NCBI RefSeq assembly: GCF_001625655.1
Contig: NZ_AUYB01000098.1
Location: 1-64,000 of the forward strand
From: Pseudoalteromonas luteoviolacea DSM 6061
GTDB lineage: Bacteria; Pseudomonadota; Gammaproteobacteria; Enterobacterales; Alteromonadaceae
Length of the DNA stretch: 64,000 nucleotides
Direction: 5' to 3'
Below are positions 1-10,541 of this stretch, piece by piece (the stretch's first letter is position 1; every line of letters begins with the position of its first letter). The position numbers and the translations under genes were made by a program. The notes under the pieces are model-generated. The model was not told the DNA's origin. It ran no database searches and saw only the letters and a list, made by a program, of their open reading frames with translations.

Positions 1-91
1 GGAGAGATGGCTGAGTGGTTGAAAGCACCGGTCTTGAAAACCGGCATACGTTAATAGCGTATCTAGGGTTCAAATCCCTATCTCTCCGCCA
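1..91 (+). tRNA. tRNA-Ser (anticodon UGA)
   Basis: The acceptor arms GGAGAGA (1-7) and TCTCTCC (81-87) pair, followed by discriminator G and an encoded CCA at 89-91. The anticodon loop CTTGAAA gives anticodon TGA, which reads UCN serine codons. A long variable arm, typical of class II tRNAs, lies around 46-62. The gene starts at the first base of the window, so its promoter lies outside. Confidence 0.97.
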
Positions 92-101
92 CCTCATTCC
101 C

Positions 102-127
102 AAAACCGCCTAATGGCGGTTTTTTTC
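102..127 (+). terminator. Rho-independent terminator of tRNA-Ser
   Basis: A GC-rich stem AAACCGCC/GGCGGTTT with a four-base loop is followed by a T run. It sits 10 bases after the tRNA CCA end. Confidence 0.85.
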
Positions 128-141
128 GTTAGGAGAGTTCA

Positions 142-510
142 ATGGCTCAAAATGTTGTTAAACATTGTTCACTATGGATTGTCTTTAGCTTTTTCTATTT
201 AAGTGGTTTGCAAATGGCCGTCATTATGTCAATTGACGGACAGTCTGAGCCAACCTTATGGCAAACGCTACTTTATACGTTTTTTTATAACGCACTAATT
301 GGTCACCTTGTGACAAAATATGAAAAGTTATGGCCTTTCTTAGCATCAATTGTTATTTCATTATTTGGCATTGTAGGCTTCGGCGTATTTTTTGGCGATA
401 AACTAGCTGGTTATAGTAATGAACTTTTAATTGGCTTGGTGCTTTCTCTGCCTTTCGCTACTTTTCTTGTAAAAGAACTTAAATCTCGACATCAAGAACA
501 GCAATCTTAA
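142..510 (+). CDS. Small multi-pass membrane protein of unknown function
   Basis: This 122-residue protein has about four hydrophobic segments (roughly residues 9-29, 42-55, 63-84 and 93-110) and ends in a charged cytoplasmic-looking tail. A GGAGAG Shine-Dalgarno sequence precedes the ATG. I do not recognise the family and no catalytic motif is visible. It stands alone between the tRNA-Ser terminator and fklB, on the same strand as both. Confidence 0.75.
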   Translation: MAQNVVKHCSLWIVFSFFYLSGLQMAVIMSIDGQSEPTLWQTLLYTFFYNALIGHLVTKYEKLWPFLASIVISLFGIVGFGVFFGDKLAGYSNELLIGLVLSLPFATFLVKELKSRHQEQQS

Positions 511-617
511 TTTCTTTTCAATTTATAGTGTGCCGTTTTGAGCGGCGCCCTATAAGTTACGATTTCTCTGTGCTACACTGCGCGTCCTTTTAAGCTGATA
601 AATAAAGTGAATTTGAT

Positions 618-1235
618 ATGTCAGATTTATTCAATACGGACGCAGGTAAAGCGAGTTACGGTATCGGTCTACAAATGGGCGAGCAATTAAAAGCAAACCC
701 TTTTGAAGGTCTTGATTTAAACGCAGTATTTGAAGGCATGAAAGATGCCTATACTGGTGGTGAATTCCGCGTTGAGATCCCTGAGATCCAAGCTGCTTTT
801 GAAAAAATTAACAGCGAGATCCAAGCTCGTCGTGAAGAAGAAGCTAAAGTACTTGCTGCAGAAGGTACTGCCTTCTTAGAAGAAAACGCTAAACGTGCAG
901 AAGTAACTGTGACTGAGTCAGGTTTACAGTACGAAGTAATTACTGCAGGCGAAGGCGATAAGCCAGCTGCTGATTCTACAGTGCGTGTACATTACCACGG
1001 AACACTAATCAACGGTACTGTATTCGATAGCTCATATGACCGTGGCCAACCAGCTGAATTCCCAGTAAATGGTGTAATCAAAGGCTGGACTGAAGCTCTA
1101 CAGCTTATGACAACTGGTTCAAAATGGCGTCTATACATCCCTCACGACCTTGCATATGGCGAGCGTGGTGCGGGTGCTTCAATCGCGCCTTACTCAACGC
1201 TAATCTTTGATGTTGAGTTACTAGAAATCCTTTAA
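618..1235 (+). CDS. fklB: FKBP-type peptidyl-prolyl cis-trans isomerase FklB
   Basis: This 205-residue protein matches FKBP22-type proline isomerases, which accelerate cis-trans isomerisation of X-Pro bonds during folding. The N-terminal ~105 residues form the helical dimerisation arm, starting with the family motif around ASYGIGLQMGEQL. The catalytic FKBP fold follows from about residue 110, with the conserved stretches VRVHYHGTLINGTVFDSS, GVIKGWTEALQLM and IPHDLAYGERGAG. No signal peptide is seen, so it is probably cytoplasmic. It is monocistronic, with a strong terminator just after the stop codon. Confidence 0.95.
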   Translation: MSDLFNTDAGKASYGIGLQMGEQLKANPFEGLDLNAVFEGMKDAYTGGEFRVEIPEIQAAFEKINSEIQARREEEAKVLAAEGTAFLEENAKRAEVTVTESGLQYEVITAGEGDKPAADSTVRVHYHGTLINGTVFDSSYDRGQPAEFPVNGVIKGWTEALQLMTTGSKWRLYIPHDLAYGERGAGASIAPYSTLIFDVELLEIL

Positions 1236-1262
1236 TTAAAAGCTCGATTTTAATTAATATTG

Positions 1263-1290
1263 ATACCCAGCTTAGGCTGGGTATTTTTTT
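1263..1290 (+). terminator. Rho-independent terminator of fklB
   Basis: A 9-bp perfect stem ATACCCAGC/GCTGGGTAT with a TTAG loop is followed by seven T. It sits between the convergent fklB and chemoreceptor genes. The T tract serves only the plus strand. Confidence 0.92.
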
Positions 1291-1298
1291 AAGCATGG

Positions 1299-3731
<2,433 letters not shown>

Positions 3732-3825
3732 TCAGAGTTGGTATTAGCTATCTTAATTAAAGTCAAATGAATGCGTTTACCTGTTTTGCGAAACTTTTAT
3801 TAAAAGGGGCTAATTTTTTGATTTA

Positions 3826-3854
3826 TTGACAAATATAGTCAATCCTTCGATAAG
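3826..3854 (+). promoter_or_regulatory. Candidate sigma-70 promoter with inverted repeat, upstream of the redox cassette
   Basis: TTGACA at 3826-3831 and GATAAG at 3849-3854 are separated by 17 bases. The -35 hexamer lies in an inverted repeat, ATTGAC (3825-3830), 7-base spacer, GTCAAT (3838-3843), which could be an operator. The start of the peroxidase gene is 58 bases further on. This is a motif-based inference. Confidence 0.45.
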
Positions 3855-3912
3855 GTCAAAGTTTAGTCATTAAATTTTATATGTGTAAACAAACTGTTTC
3901 GGGGGACGAGTA

Positions 3913-4905
3913 ATGGATTGTAAGAAGTCGGTTTTAGCCGCTTTACCTTTAATATTTAGCACTCAGATATTTGCCAAAGATATGCCTGTTTTCGGCAATT
4001 TGGCAACACCAGATGTAGATGACATCGAATATATAGATGAAGAAGAACCATCGGACAGAGAAGTTAAATTAGGCAAGATGCTATTTTTTGATAATCGACT
4101 ATCAAAGCACCAAAACCAATCCTGTGCAACTTGCCACAATCCAGAGTTGGGCTTTAGTGATGGAGTAGCAAAAGGGATAGGCAGTGGCGGAGATATACTT
4201 GGTCGCAATGCACCTCACCTTTATAACTTAGCTTGGTCAGGCATCTTTTTTTGGGATGGTAGAGCGGGTTCTTTGCAAGAGCAAGCGTTGGGTCCGTTGG
4301 TGTCAGATGTTGAAATGCAAATGACGCCAAAAGATGTATTGGACAGGCTAAACAAAGTGCCATTTTACAAAAAAGAATTTAAAGCGCTTTATGGTGATAT
4401 GACATTCGAAAATGTGGGTAAAGCAATCGCCGCCTTTGAAATGACCATTGTTAGTGATGACTCGGCTTTTGACAAATATCTTGCGGGGCAAAAAGAAGCC
4501 ATGTCTATGTCAGCAGTTAGAGGGTTACAGCTTTTTGTGGGAAAAGCGCGGTGTATTAAATGTCATGATGGCGCAAACTTTACCGATGATAGCTTTCATA
4601 ACATCGGTATTCAAAGTGGCGATGAAGGACGCTATGCAATTGATAAAAATAAGGAGTTAAAGGGCGCCTTTAAAACACCTGGCCTCAGAAACATCATAAT
4701 GAGCGCACCTTACATGCATGATGGTTCATTAGGAAGCTTAGAAGAGGTAATAGATCATTATGACATGGGCGCGGTAAATGCAAAGAATGTCAGTCCGCTC
4801 ATTTTGCCCCTCAATTTAAATCCACAAGAAAAAGCAGACTTGATTGCGTTTATGGCAGCTTTGACTGATCCAGTAGTAATCGAAAGACCAATTTTACCGA
4901 ATTAA
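3913..4905 (+). CDS. Di-haem cytochrome c peroxidase / MauG-family protein
   Basis: This 330-residue periplasmic protein has a Sec signal peptide (~1-21). Two c-type haem-binding motifs are seen, C71-A-T-C74-H75 and C214-I-K-C217-H218, the hallmark of bacterial di-haem peroxidases and MauG. The C-terminal stretch around APYMHDGSLGSLEEVIDHYD is conserved in this family. Members reduce hydrogen peroxide or carry out protein oxidations with electrons from small cytochromes or copper proteins. A GGGGGA ribosome site precedes the ATG. The cupredoxin gene begins 9 bases after the stop, so this is the first gene of a three-gene operon. A partner-oxidising role rather than simple peroxide removal is possible. 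Confidence 0.92.
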   Translation: MDCKKSVLAALPLIFSTQIFAKDMPVFGNLATPDVDDIEYIDEEEPSDREVKLGKMLFFDNRLSKHQNQSCATCHNPELGFSDGVAKGIGSGGDILGRNAPHLYNLAWSGIFFWDGRAGSLQEQALGPLVSDVEMQMTPKDVLDRLNKVPFYKKEFKALYGDMTFENVGKAIAAFEMTIVSDDSAFDKYLAGQKEAMSMSAVRGLQLFVGKARCIKCHDGANFTDDSFHNIGIQSGDEGRYAIDKNKELKGAFKTPGLRNIIMSAPYMHDGSLGSLEEVIDHYDMGAVNAKNVSPLILPLNLNPQEKADLIAFMAALTDPVVIERPILPN

Positions 4906-4914
4906 GGAGTAGAT

Positions 4915-5523
4915 ATGAAAAAGTACGCAATGTTAATGATTGGACTAGGTTCAGTATTCTCAACTAACGCGGCTATGCTGACAGGCGAGTTAGAGTTTGT
5001 TAAAAGACCATCATTTGTAGGGGTTGTGTATGCTAAAGGAGGTGTTGGGCCACAAAAAGCAGAGCTAGATCAATCGAATAAAGTATTTGATAAGAAAGCA
5101 GTGGTTATCGGACCAAAGGGCGAAATTACATTTAAAAATTCAGATGAATTTCAGCACAATATTTTCGCAAATGACCCAAATTCGGGCGTTAAATTCGATG
5201 TTGGGCTTATGAATCAGGGCCAAACGACAAAAGTGTCAGCGGATTGGGCTGATAACACACTAACACGTATTGGCTGTAAAATTCATCCAAAAATGCGCAG
5301 CTACATTGCCAATGTTCAATCTGATGCTTACCAGGTGATACCGTTCAGCAAAAAGCAAAAAGTTTATTCAATTAACTTAGATGTGGGTACACATAGCGAG
5401 TTTGTGCTGCAAATTCCCAAGTATGAGCCTGTGGAGCTAAAGCTTGCTCCAGGACAAGAAACCAGTGTTGATGTGATGTACAAAGGTAAAAAACGTGCGA
5501 CTCTAAAATTGGCTCTTAAATAA
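4915..5523 (+). CDS. Periplasmic cupredoxin-like (type I copper) protein
   Basis: This 202-residue protein has a signal peptide ending near residue 19. A cupredoxin fold is suggested by a His in EFQHNIF and a C-terminal ligand loop GCKIHPKM. The C-x2-H-x2-M spacing is the amicyanin-type set of copper ligands. A further ~75 residues follow the copper loop, making it longer than a minimal plastocyanin. Such proteins shuttle single electrons and often accompany MauG-like peroxidases. It is tightly coupled to the peroxidase upstream (9 bases) and the P460 gene downstream (10 bases). A redox partner role is inferred from context. Confidence 0.82.
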   Translation: MKKYAMLMIGLGSVFSTNAAMLTGELEFVKRPSFVGVVYAKGGVGPQKAELDQSNKVFDKKAVVIGPKGEITFKNSDEFQHNIFANDPNSGVKFDVGLMNQGQTTKVSADWADNTLTRIGCKIHPKMRSYIANVQSDAYQVIPFSKKQKVYSINLDVGTHSEFVLQIPKYEPVELKLAPGQETSVDVMYKGKKRATLKLALK

Positions 5524-5533
5524 GGCTTAAGAA

Positions 5534-6118
5534 ATGAAACATATTTTAGCAAGTCTTTGTATCAGCGCTTTTTTTGGTACGAGCTCTGTAAGTGCAGATC
5601 CTTTTAAGGTATATCCGTTCAAAGTACCCGATAAATACAAGGAAGCGCTCAAAGATTACCGGACAGATTGGCATCGAGTAACAGGGTTTGAACACTCTGG
5701 ATTGCACTGGCAGCAATTTATTGTCGTTTTTCTTAATAAAGATGTAAGAGTTTACGAAAACAATTACCTCGAATACCTTAGATATTATCAGGACTATGAC
5801 GAAGAAGAAGAGGAGGAAGAATTAGCTGAGCCCAACTTTAAGATGTACAAGCCGGGTACCGTTGTTTTAAAAGAAAACTTTTCCTCTCAATCCGGTGCAC
5901 CCCACGATGCTTTAACCATTACTATGATGATAAAGCGTCAAAAAGGCTATTCTGATGGTTATGGTGACTGGGAGTATGTTCAATTTGACAAGCTCGGCAA
6001 TATTATTCTGGCAGGGAAAGGGAGTGAGCCAACCATTAAACATACATGTTCTAATTGTCACGCCAGCATCGCAGAAAGAGACTTCATATTTGCGAACTTT
6101 TACTCGAGGAAAAAGTAG
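5534..6118 (+). CDS. Cytochrome P460-family periplasmic haem protein
   Basis: This 194-residue protein has a signal peptide (~1-21). The single haem motif CSNCH lies near the C-terminus and is followed by ASIAERDFIF. A preceding segment of the form MMIKR..GYGDWEYVQFD is also typical of cytochrome P460. Characterised P460 proteins oxidise hydroxylamine or interact with nitric oxide through a cross-linked haem. An unusual run of acidic residues (DEEEEEEE) lies mid-protein. The cross-linking lysine cannot be assigned by eye. It is the third gene of the peroxidase-cupredoxin operon, and no good terminator follows. Confidence 0.82.
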   Translation: MKHILASLCISAFFGTSSVSADPFKVYPFKVPDKYKEALKDYRTDWHRVTGFEHSGLHWQQFIVVFLNKDVRVYENNYLEYLRYYQDYDEEEEEEELAEPNFKMYKPGTVVLKENFSSQSGAPHDALTITMMIKRQKGYSDGYGDWEYVQFDKLGNIILAGKGSEPTIKHTCSNCHASIAERDFIFANFYSRKK

Positions 6119-6431
6119 AGTGAAGTACTGAGTTCTTGACTTTGATAACAACACTCGGTGCTGTCTATTTTTATTAAAGCTTGTCACTTTTGACGAATTA
6201 AATGTTTGTTGACACCTTGTTAGTTTAAATATCGTTTACCAATTCTTCCTTAATTAGCTTAGAGGCTTGGCCAAAAGCCTCTTGAAATCATTTCTCAATT
6301 AGAATTTTTCATTATGCAGGCCGAATTATTGATTGAATCAGCAATTAAATATTTAATCTTACACAATTATTAGCAGAGGGGAGGATTACGGACTAGAGTA
6401 TGTGTATGGTCTTTAGAATGGGGTGTTTCTT
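6119..6431. other. Intergenic region upstream of the globin gene
   Basis: About 310 AT-rich bases with no credible gene. It contains a 14-bp A/T palindrome ATTAAATATTTAAT (6344-6357) and a short TGATT-G-AATCA inverted repeat (6330-6340). Either could be a regulator site, but neither fits the FNR or NsrR consensus well. Confidence 0.4.
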
Positions 6432-6851
6432 ATGAGTATTACCGCAAGACAAAAGCAATTAGTACAAGACAGCTTCACTAAAGTAGAGCCAATTGCTGAG
6501 CAAGCTGCAGAGATTTTTTATAATACCCTTTTTCATTATGACCCATCTTTGAAAGCACTTTTCAAAAGCAGCATGAAGAGCCAAGGACAAAAACTCATGG
6601 CGACACTCAAAGTAGCCGTTAGGTCTCTAGATGATTTAGATAGTTTAGTTCCTGTTTTACAGAAGCTTGCTGAAAGGCACGTTAATTATGGTGTCAAAGC
6701 ATCTCATTTTACACCAGTGGGAAATGCGCTTTTATACACATTGAAAAAGGGCCTTGGCGATGACTGGAATCCAGAGCTGAGACAAGCATGGGTTGATGTT
6801 ATTAGATTGGTTGCCACTGTGATGAAAAGTCATGCGTTTAAAAGCGAATGA
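6432..6851 (+). CDS. Single-domain globin
   Basis: This 139-residue protein has the all-helical globin pattern of bacterial haemoglobins and flavohaemoglobin N-termini. The proximal haem ligand is probably His83 in LAERHVNYGV, and Gln53 sits where the distal E7 residue is expected. No reductase domain follows. I chose ATG 6432 because GGGGTG lies 6 bases upstream; an in-frame GTG at 6423 would add three residues. Such globins bind O2 or NO. The preceding redox cassette on the same strand suggests a shared NO or oxidative stress theme, but the 310-base gap means it is probably transcribed separately. Confidence 0.9.
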   Translation: MSITARQKQLVQDSFTKVEPIAEQAAEIFYNTLFHYDPSLKALFKSSMKSQGQKLMATLKVAVRSLDDLDSLVPVLQKLAERHVNYGVKASHFTPVGNALLYTLKKGLGDDWNPELRQAWVDVIRLVATVMKSHAFKSE

Positions 6852-7022
6852 CTTGTTTATAGAATAATCCCCCTCGAATTAACTTATATATTTTATTGCT
6901 CAAAAATGGATTAACACATAATCTGTGGGAGCCTATAACCTTTACAAAAATTCAATATAACAAGCATTTTAATCATGTTATTAAAAAAGGGAATTTAATT
7001 TCTATACAACATGGAGAAGGTT

Positions 7023-8246
7023 ATGTTCAAAAAAAGTTATTTAGCCGCTATTGCTGCGATGAGTTTTAGTGCTGTAAGTATTAACGCGCTAGCAGCAGAC
7101 TACTGTCCTAGAGTCGAAGGGTTTTATTCAACTTGGGACTATCCAGCTGGTGGTGATCTGGATGTAAAAGATTTAGCTACAGACCAACTAACGCATATCA
7201 TTGTTGCATTTGCATACCCACGTGCAGATGGCTCTCTAGATACGACTGAAGCCGATCGTTATATCGACGATATCGTTGAACATGCCCATGCTAACAATAC
7301 CGGCGTCATGATTTCAGTTGGCGGTGCTGGTGTGGATTTCTTGTCTATGGACGCCGTAGCTAGAAGTAATCTAGTAGACAATTTAGTTGCCTATGCAAAG
7401 TTACATAACTTAGATGGTATTGATGTCGATTGGGAAGATTGGAGTACATACAATCAGCCAAATCCGGTTGAAAGTGGTTATCTACTGAACTTGGTGAAAG
7501 AACTCAGAGAAAAGTTACCCCAAAATCTAGAGGTATCGGTTGATGTGCAAGCTGGTGGTTGGTCGGGAATTAACTTCCACAAAGATTTAGATGAGTATGC
7601 GGATATTATTCGTTTTATGGCTTACGACTATACAGGTGGTTGGGGCGGCTCGCCAAAGAACCACCATGCAGCTTGGGAATATATTCATGGTGGATTAGTT
7701 CACCCAGCTGAATGGAGTCAGAGCATGATCACCAAGTATGAAGTATCCAAAACAAGTTTAGGGATCCCTTTTTACAACAAGTCTTTCCCATTAAGCAGTG
7801 GTCCTGTAAAGACGCTTACAGCTCGAGAAATTGTAGAAACAATGGTAAAGGGGGAAGGAGTCGACTATAACCAAGGCACTTATGAGTTGGACAATTATGT
7901 TCATTTTTGGGAGACACCAGAGCTCTTAAAAACCAAGACAGACTTCGTTTCTGAGAACGGTTATCCTGGTATTTTCATTTGGGAATTGCACCAAGACTCA
8001 CGGGATGAAGGCTTTAAATTGTTAGATGTGATTGCAAATGAGTTACCTAAATGCCAACCATGTGCGGAGGAGTGGCAGCCATACCCTAGTGTTTATAGTA
8101 CTGGTGATGTAGTAAGCTTTGAAGGTAAAAATTGGCGTGTAAACGGCGGTCCTTTGCACGGAGTTGCTCCTCAAACATTGGGACATGCGCACAGATATAC
8201 TGAGCTGGGTTCATGTCAAAATTATGTGTTGAGTAATAACTTATAG
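7023..8246 (+). CDS. Secreted GH18 chitinase-like glycosidase with C-terminal chitin-binding module
   Basis: The start at 7023 follows a GGAG ribosome site by 6 bases; an upstream in-frame ATG at 7011 would leave that site inside the gene. The 407-residue product has a signal peptide (~1-24, ending ALAA). The GH18 catalytic motif DGIDVDWE is at residues 131-138, with Glu138 as proton donor and the paired Asp residues intact. Conserved barrel segments include ISVGGAG and MAYDYTGGWG. The last ~50 residues (CAEEWQPYPSVYSTGDVVSFEGKNW..) resemble a CBM5/12 carbohydrate-binding module. It probably hydrolyses chitin or chitooligosaccharides outside the cell. Confidence 0.92.
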   Translation: MFKKSYLAAIAAMSFSAVSINALAADYCPRVEGFYSTWDYPAGGDLDVKDLATDQLTHIIVAFAYPRADGSLDTTEADRYIDDIVEHAHANNTGVMISVGGAGVDFLSMDAVARSNLVDNLVAYAKLHNLDGIDVDWEDWSTYNQPNPVESGYLLNLVKELREKLPQNLEVSVDVQAGGWSGINFHKDLDEYADIIRFMAYDYTGGWGGSPKNHHAAWEYIHGGLVHPAEWSQSMITKYEVSKTSLGIPFYNKSFPLSSGPVKTLTAREIVETMVKGEGVDYNQGTYELDNYVHFWETPELLKTKTDFVSENGYPGIFIWELHQDSRDEGFKLLDVIANELPKCQPCAEEWQPYPSVYSTGDVVSFEGKNWRVNGGPLHGVAPQTLGHAHRYTELGSCQNYVLSNNL

Positions 8247-8280
8247 TCTTCTCGTTTTCTTGGAATTCAGAAATACCAGT

Positions 8281-8308
8281 AAAAAAGCCCCTATGAAGGG
8301 GCTTTTTT
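8281..8308. terminator. Bidirectional terminator between chitinase gene and asnS
   Basis: A GCCCC/GGGGC stem flanked by A6 on the left and T6 on the right. It can end both convergent transcripts. Confidence 0.88.
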
Positions 8309-8327
8309 AATTGAAATCGCTTTCAAA

Positions 8328-9725
8328 TTAGTATGTTGCGCTACCTTTTGTACGCGGGAATGCAATAACGTCACGAACGTTACCCATACCTGTTACATAT
8401 GCAACTAGACGTTCGAACCCTAGGCCAAAGCCCGAGTGAGGAACAGAACCGTATTTACGAAGATCTCTATACCAGCTGTAATCTTCTTTATTTAAGCCCA
8501 TTTCTTCTAGGCGAGCATCTAATACGTCTAGGCGTTCTTCACGCTGAGAACCACCAATGATTTCACCTATGCCAGGCGCAACGACATCCATTGCAGCAAC
8601 TGTTTTACCATCTTCGTTTTGACGCATGTAGAATGCTTTAATGTCACGAGGGTAGTTTTTAATAACTACTGGCGCTTTAAAATGTTCTTCAGCTAAGTAA
8701 CGTTCGTGCTCTGATTGAAGATCAACGCCCCATTCAACGTCATATTCAAACTTTTTGCCAGACGCTTTTAAGATCTCAATTGCATCAGTGTAGTCAACTT
8801 GTGCAAAGTCTTTATCTACAAAGTTCTCTAAGCGAGAGATAGCTTCTTTATTGATACGCTGAGCAAAGAACTCCATGTCATCACGACGCTCTTCAAGCAC
8901 GGCTTTAAATACATATTTAAGCATGCTTTCAGCTAGGCCGGCGATGTCATTTAAGTCAGCAAATGCGACTTCTGGTTCAACCATCCAGAACTCAGCTAGG
9001 TGACGAGATGTGTTCGAGTTTTCAGCGCGGAATGTTGGACCGAAAGTGTAAATCTTTGACATTGCACTTGCATATGTCTCACCATTCAATTGGCCAGATA
9101 CCGTTAAGAAAGCTTCTTTTCCAAAGAAATCTTCATTGTAATCTACATCGCCCTTATCAGTACGCGGTAAGTTATTCATATCCAATGTAGATACACGGAA
9201 CATCTCGCCTGCACCTTCACAGTCACTCGCTGTGATGATAGGCGTGCTGATCCACATGTAACCTTGTTCATGGAAGAATCTGTGAATAGCTTGAGATAAA
9301 CAGTTACGAACACGAGTTACCGCGCCTATTACGTTTGTGCGAGGGCGTAGGTGTGCGTGCTCGCGTAGATATTCGATTGAATGGCGCTTTGCAGCCATAG
9401 GGTATGTGTCTGGATTTTCTACCCAGCCCAGTACTTCAACAGAGTTTGCTTGAAGCTCAAAGCTTTGGCCTTTACCCTGTGACTCTACAAGTATACCAGT
9501 TACAGCGACAGAACAGCCTGCAGTAAGACGAGTTACTTCTTCATAATTATTAAGCGAATTAGGCACTACTGCTTGAATAGGGTCAAAACAAGAACCGTCG
9601 TGGACGGCAAGAAATGAAATACCCGCTTTTGAATCGCGTCGTGTACGGATCCAGCCTTTGATCGTAACTTGGCTGTCTACCGCAACGGTGCCTGCTAGTA
9701 GCTCCGTTATCGCTATGTGGCTCAT
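8328..9725 (-). CDS. asnS: Asparaginyl-tRNA synthetase
   Basis: This 465-residue class II aminoacyl-tRNA synthetase charges tRNA-Asn with asparagine in the cytoplasm. An N-terminal OB-fold anticodon-binding domain (about 1-110, with [14 protein letters not shown]) leads into the catalytic core. Motif 2 is at [21 protein letters not shown] and motif 3 at [10 protein letters not shown]. Length and motifs are standard for bacterial AsnRS rather than the shorter AspRS-derived forms. It is monocistronic. Confidence 0.97.
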   Translation of the reverse strand: MSHIAITELLAGTVAVDSQVTIKGWIRTRRDSKAGISFLAVHDGSCFDPIQAVVPNSLNNYEEVTRLTAGCSVAVTGILVESQGKGQSFELQANSVEVLGWVENPDTYPMAAKRHSIEYLREHAHLRPRTNVIGAVTRVRNCLSQAIHRFFHEQGYMWISTPIITASDCEGAGEMFRVSTLDMNNLPRTDKGDVDYNEDFFGKEAFLTVSGQLNGETYASAMSKIYTFGPTFRAENSNTSRHLAEFWMVEPEVAFADLNDIAGLAESMLKYVFKAVLEERRDDMEFFAQRINKEAISRLENFVDKDFAQVDYTDAIEILKASGKKFEYDVEWGVDLQSEHERYLAEEHFKAPVVIKNYPRDIKAFYMRQNEDGKTVAAMDVVAPGIGEIIGGSQREERLDVLDARLEEMGLNKEDYSWYRDLRKYGSVPHSGFGLGFERLVAYVTGMGNVRDVIAFPRTKGSATY

Positions 9726-10074
9726 CTTTACTCCAAAATGATTAATTATGTAAGGGCCATTGTGCCCAACTTGTTTTTATCTATATATGCACTCAGAAAC
9801 ATAATTCAATGTGCTGCGCGCAAATTCTGCTGTGACTTGCTTTTATTTAACGAAATTCGCTTGTTAGTGTGTGAAGTCACGTAATCCGTATCTTACCCCT
9901 GATAGCTACATAAAAAAACTACCAATTTAAGGTTATGTCAAAAAAATTCTTTAAAATGCTTTTTAAATCCTCAACTGCTTTGTTATTGAGCACTTAAGAG
10001 ACTGTGCGAAAGGGCATTTTTATGGCATTATAGCCCAGTTAATTAGAAAAATAGTCGGAATGAAATTTCATTAA
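9726..10074. other. Divergent promoter region between asnS and the P-loop kinase
   Basis: About 350 AT-rich bases hold the promoters of two divergent genes. I see no RNA gene, no clear operator and no T-box (not expected in this group). Confidence 0.5.
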
Positions 10075-10509
10075 ATGAAACAAGCTTTTATTCTCAGAGG
10101 TTTGCCAGGTTCTGGTAAAACACATTATGCTCAAACACTTGCTGATGAACTCGTTGCGGGAGATGACTCCCAATTTACTATATGTTCAACAGATGATTAT
10201 TTTACTGACGAAGACGGATGTTACGAGTTTAATAAATCAAAACTATCTCAGTATCACAATTTGAACTTGGCTAGATTCATTAATGCACTAGCGCAAGGGA
10301 TACCATTAGTCATTGCGGATAACACGAACATTAAGAAGTGGGAGTTTATCGCCTATACCAGCGCTGCTCAAGCGATGGGCTATCAGGTAAAAGAAGTGAT
10401 AGTCGGTGAAGTGAAAGACAAGTCGATGCAACATTTATACGCCAAGCGTAATGTACATGGTGTGGCACTAAAGACGATTAGTAAAATGGCTCATATATTT
10501 GAATGGTAA
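10075..10509 (+). CDS. Small P-loop ATPase / predicted kinase
   Basis: This 144-residue cytoplasmic protein opens with the Walker A motif GLPGSGKT at residues 9-16. A DDYF segment and IADNTNIKKWE follow, as in the AAA_33/N4BP2L1-like predicted kinase group. Those proteins share a fold with polynucleotide and zeta-toxin-type kinases, but the substrate here cannot be told. No Shine-Dalgarno is evident before the ATG. It stands alone between asnS and a bidirectional terminator. Confidence 0.8.
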   Translation: MKQAFILRGLPGSGKTHYAQTLADELVAGDDSQFTICSTDDYFTDEDGCYEFNKSKLSQYHNLNLARFINALAQGIPLVIADNTNIKKWEFIAYTSAAQAMGYQVKEVIVGEVKDKSMQHLYAKRNVHGVALKTISKMAHIFEW

Positions 10510-10538
10510 AAAGCCGACTCTAGAGTCGGCTTTTTTTT
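10508..10538. terminator. Bidirectional terminator between kinase and KamA-family gene
   Basis: A perfect palindromic stem GCCGACTC-TA-GAGTCGGC with A5 before and T8 after. It serves both converging genes. Confidence 0.92.
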
Positions 10539-10541
10539 GCA

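Noticed and set aside
6330..6340. Possible FNR/NsrR-type site upstream of the globin
   Set aside because: The TGATT-G-AATCA repeat has the wrong spacing for FNR and does not match the NsrR consensus.
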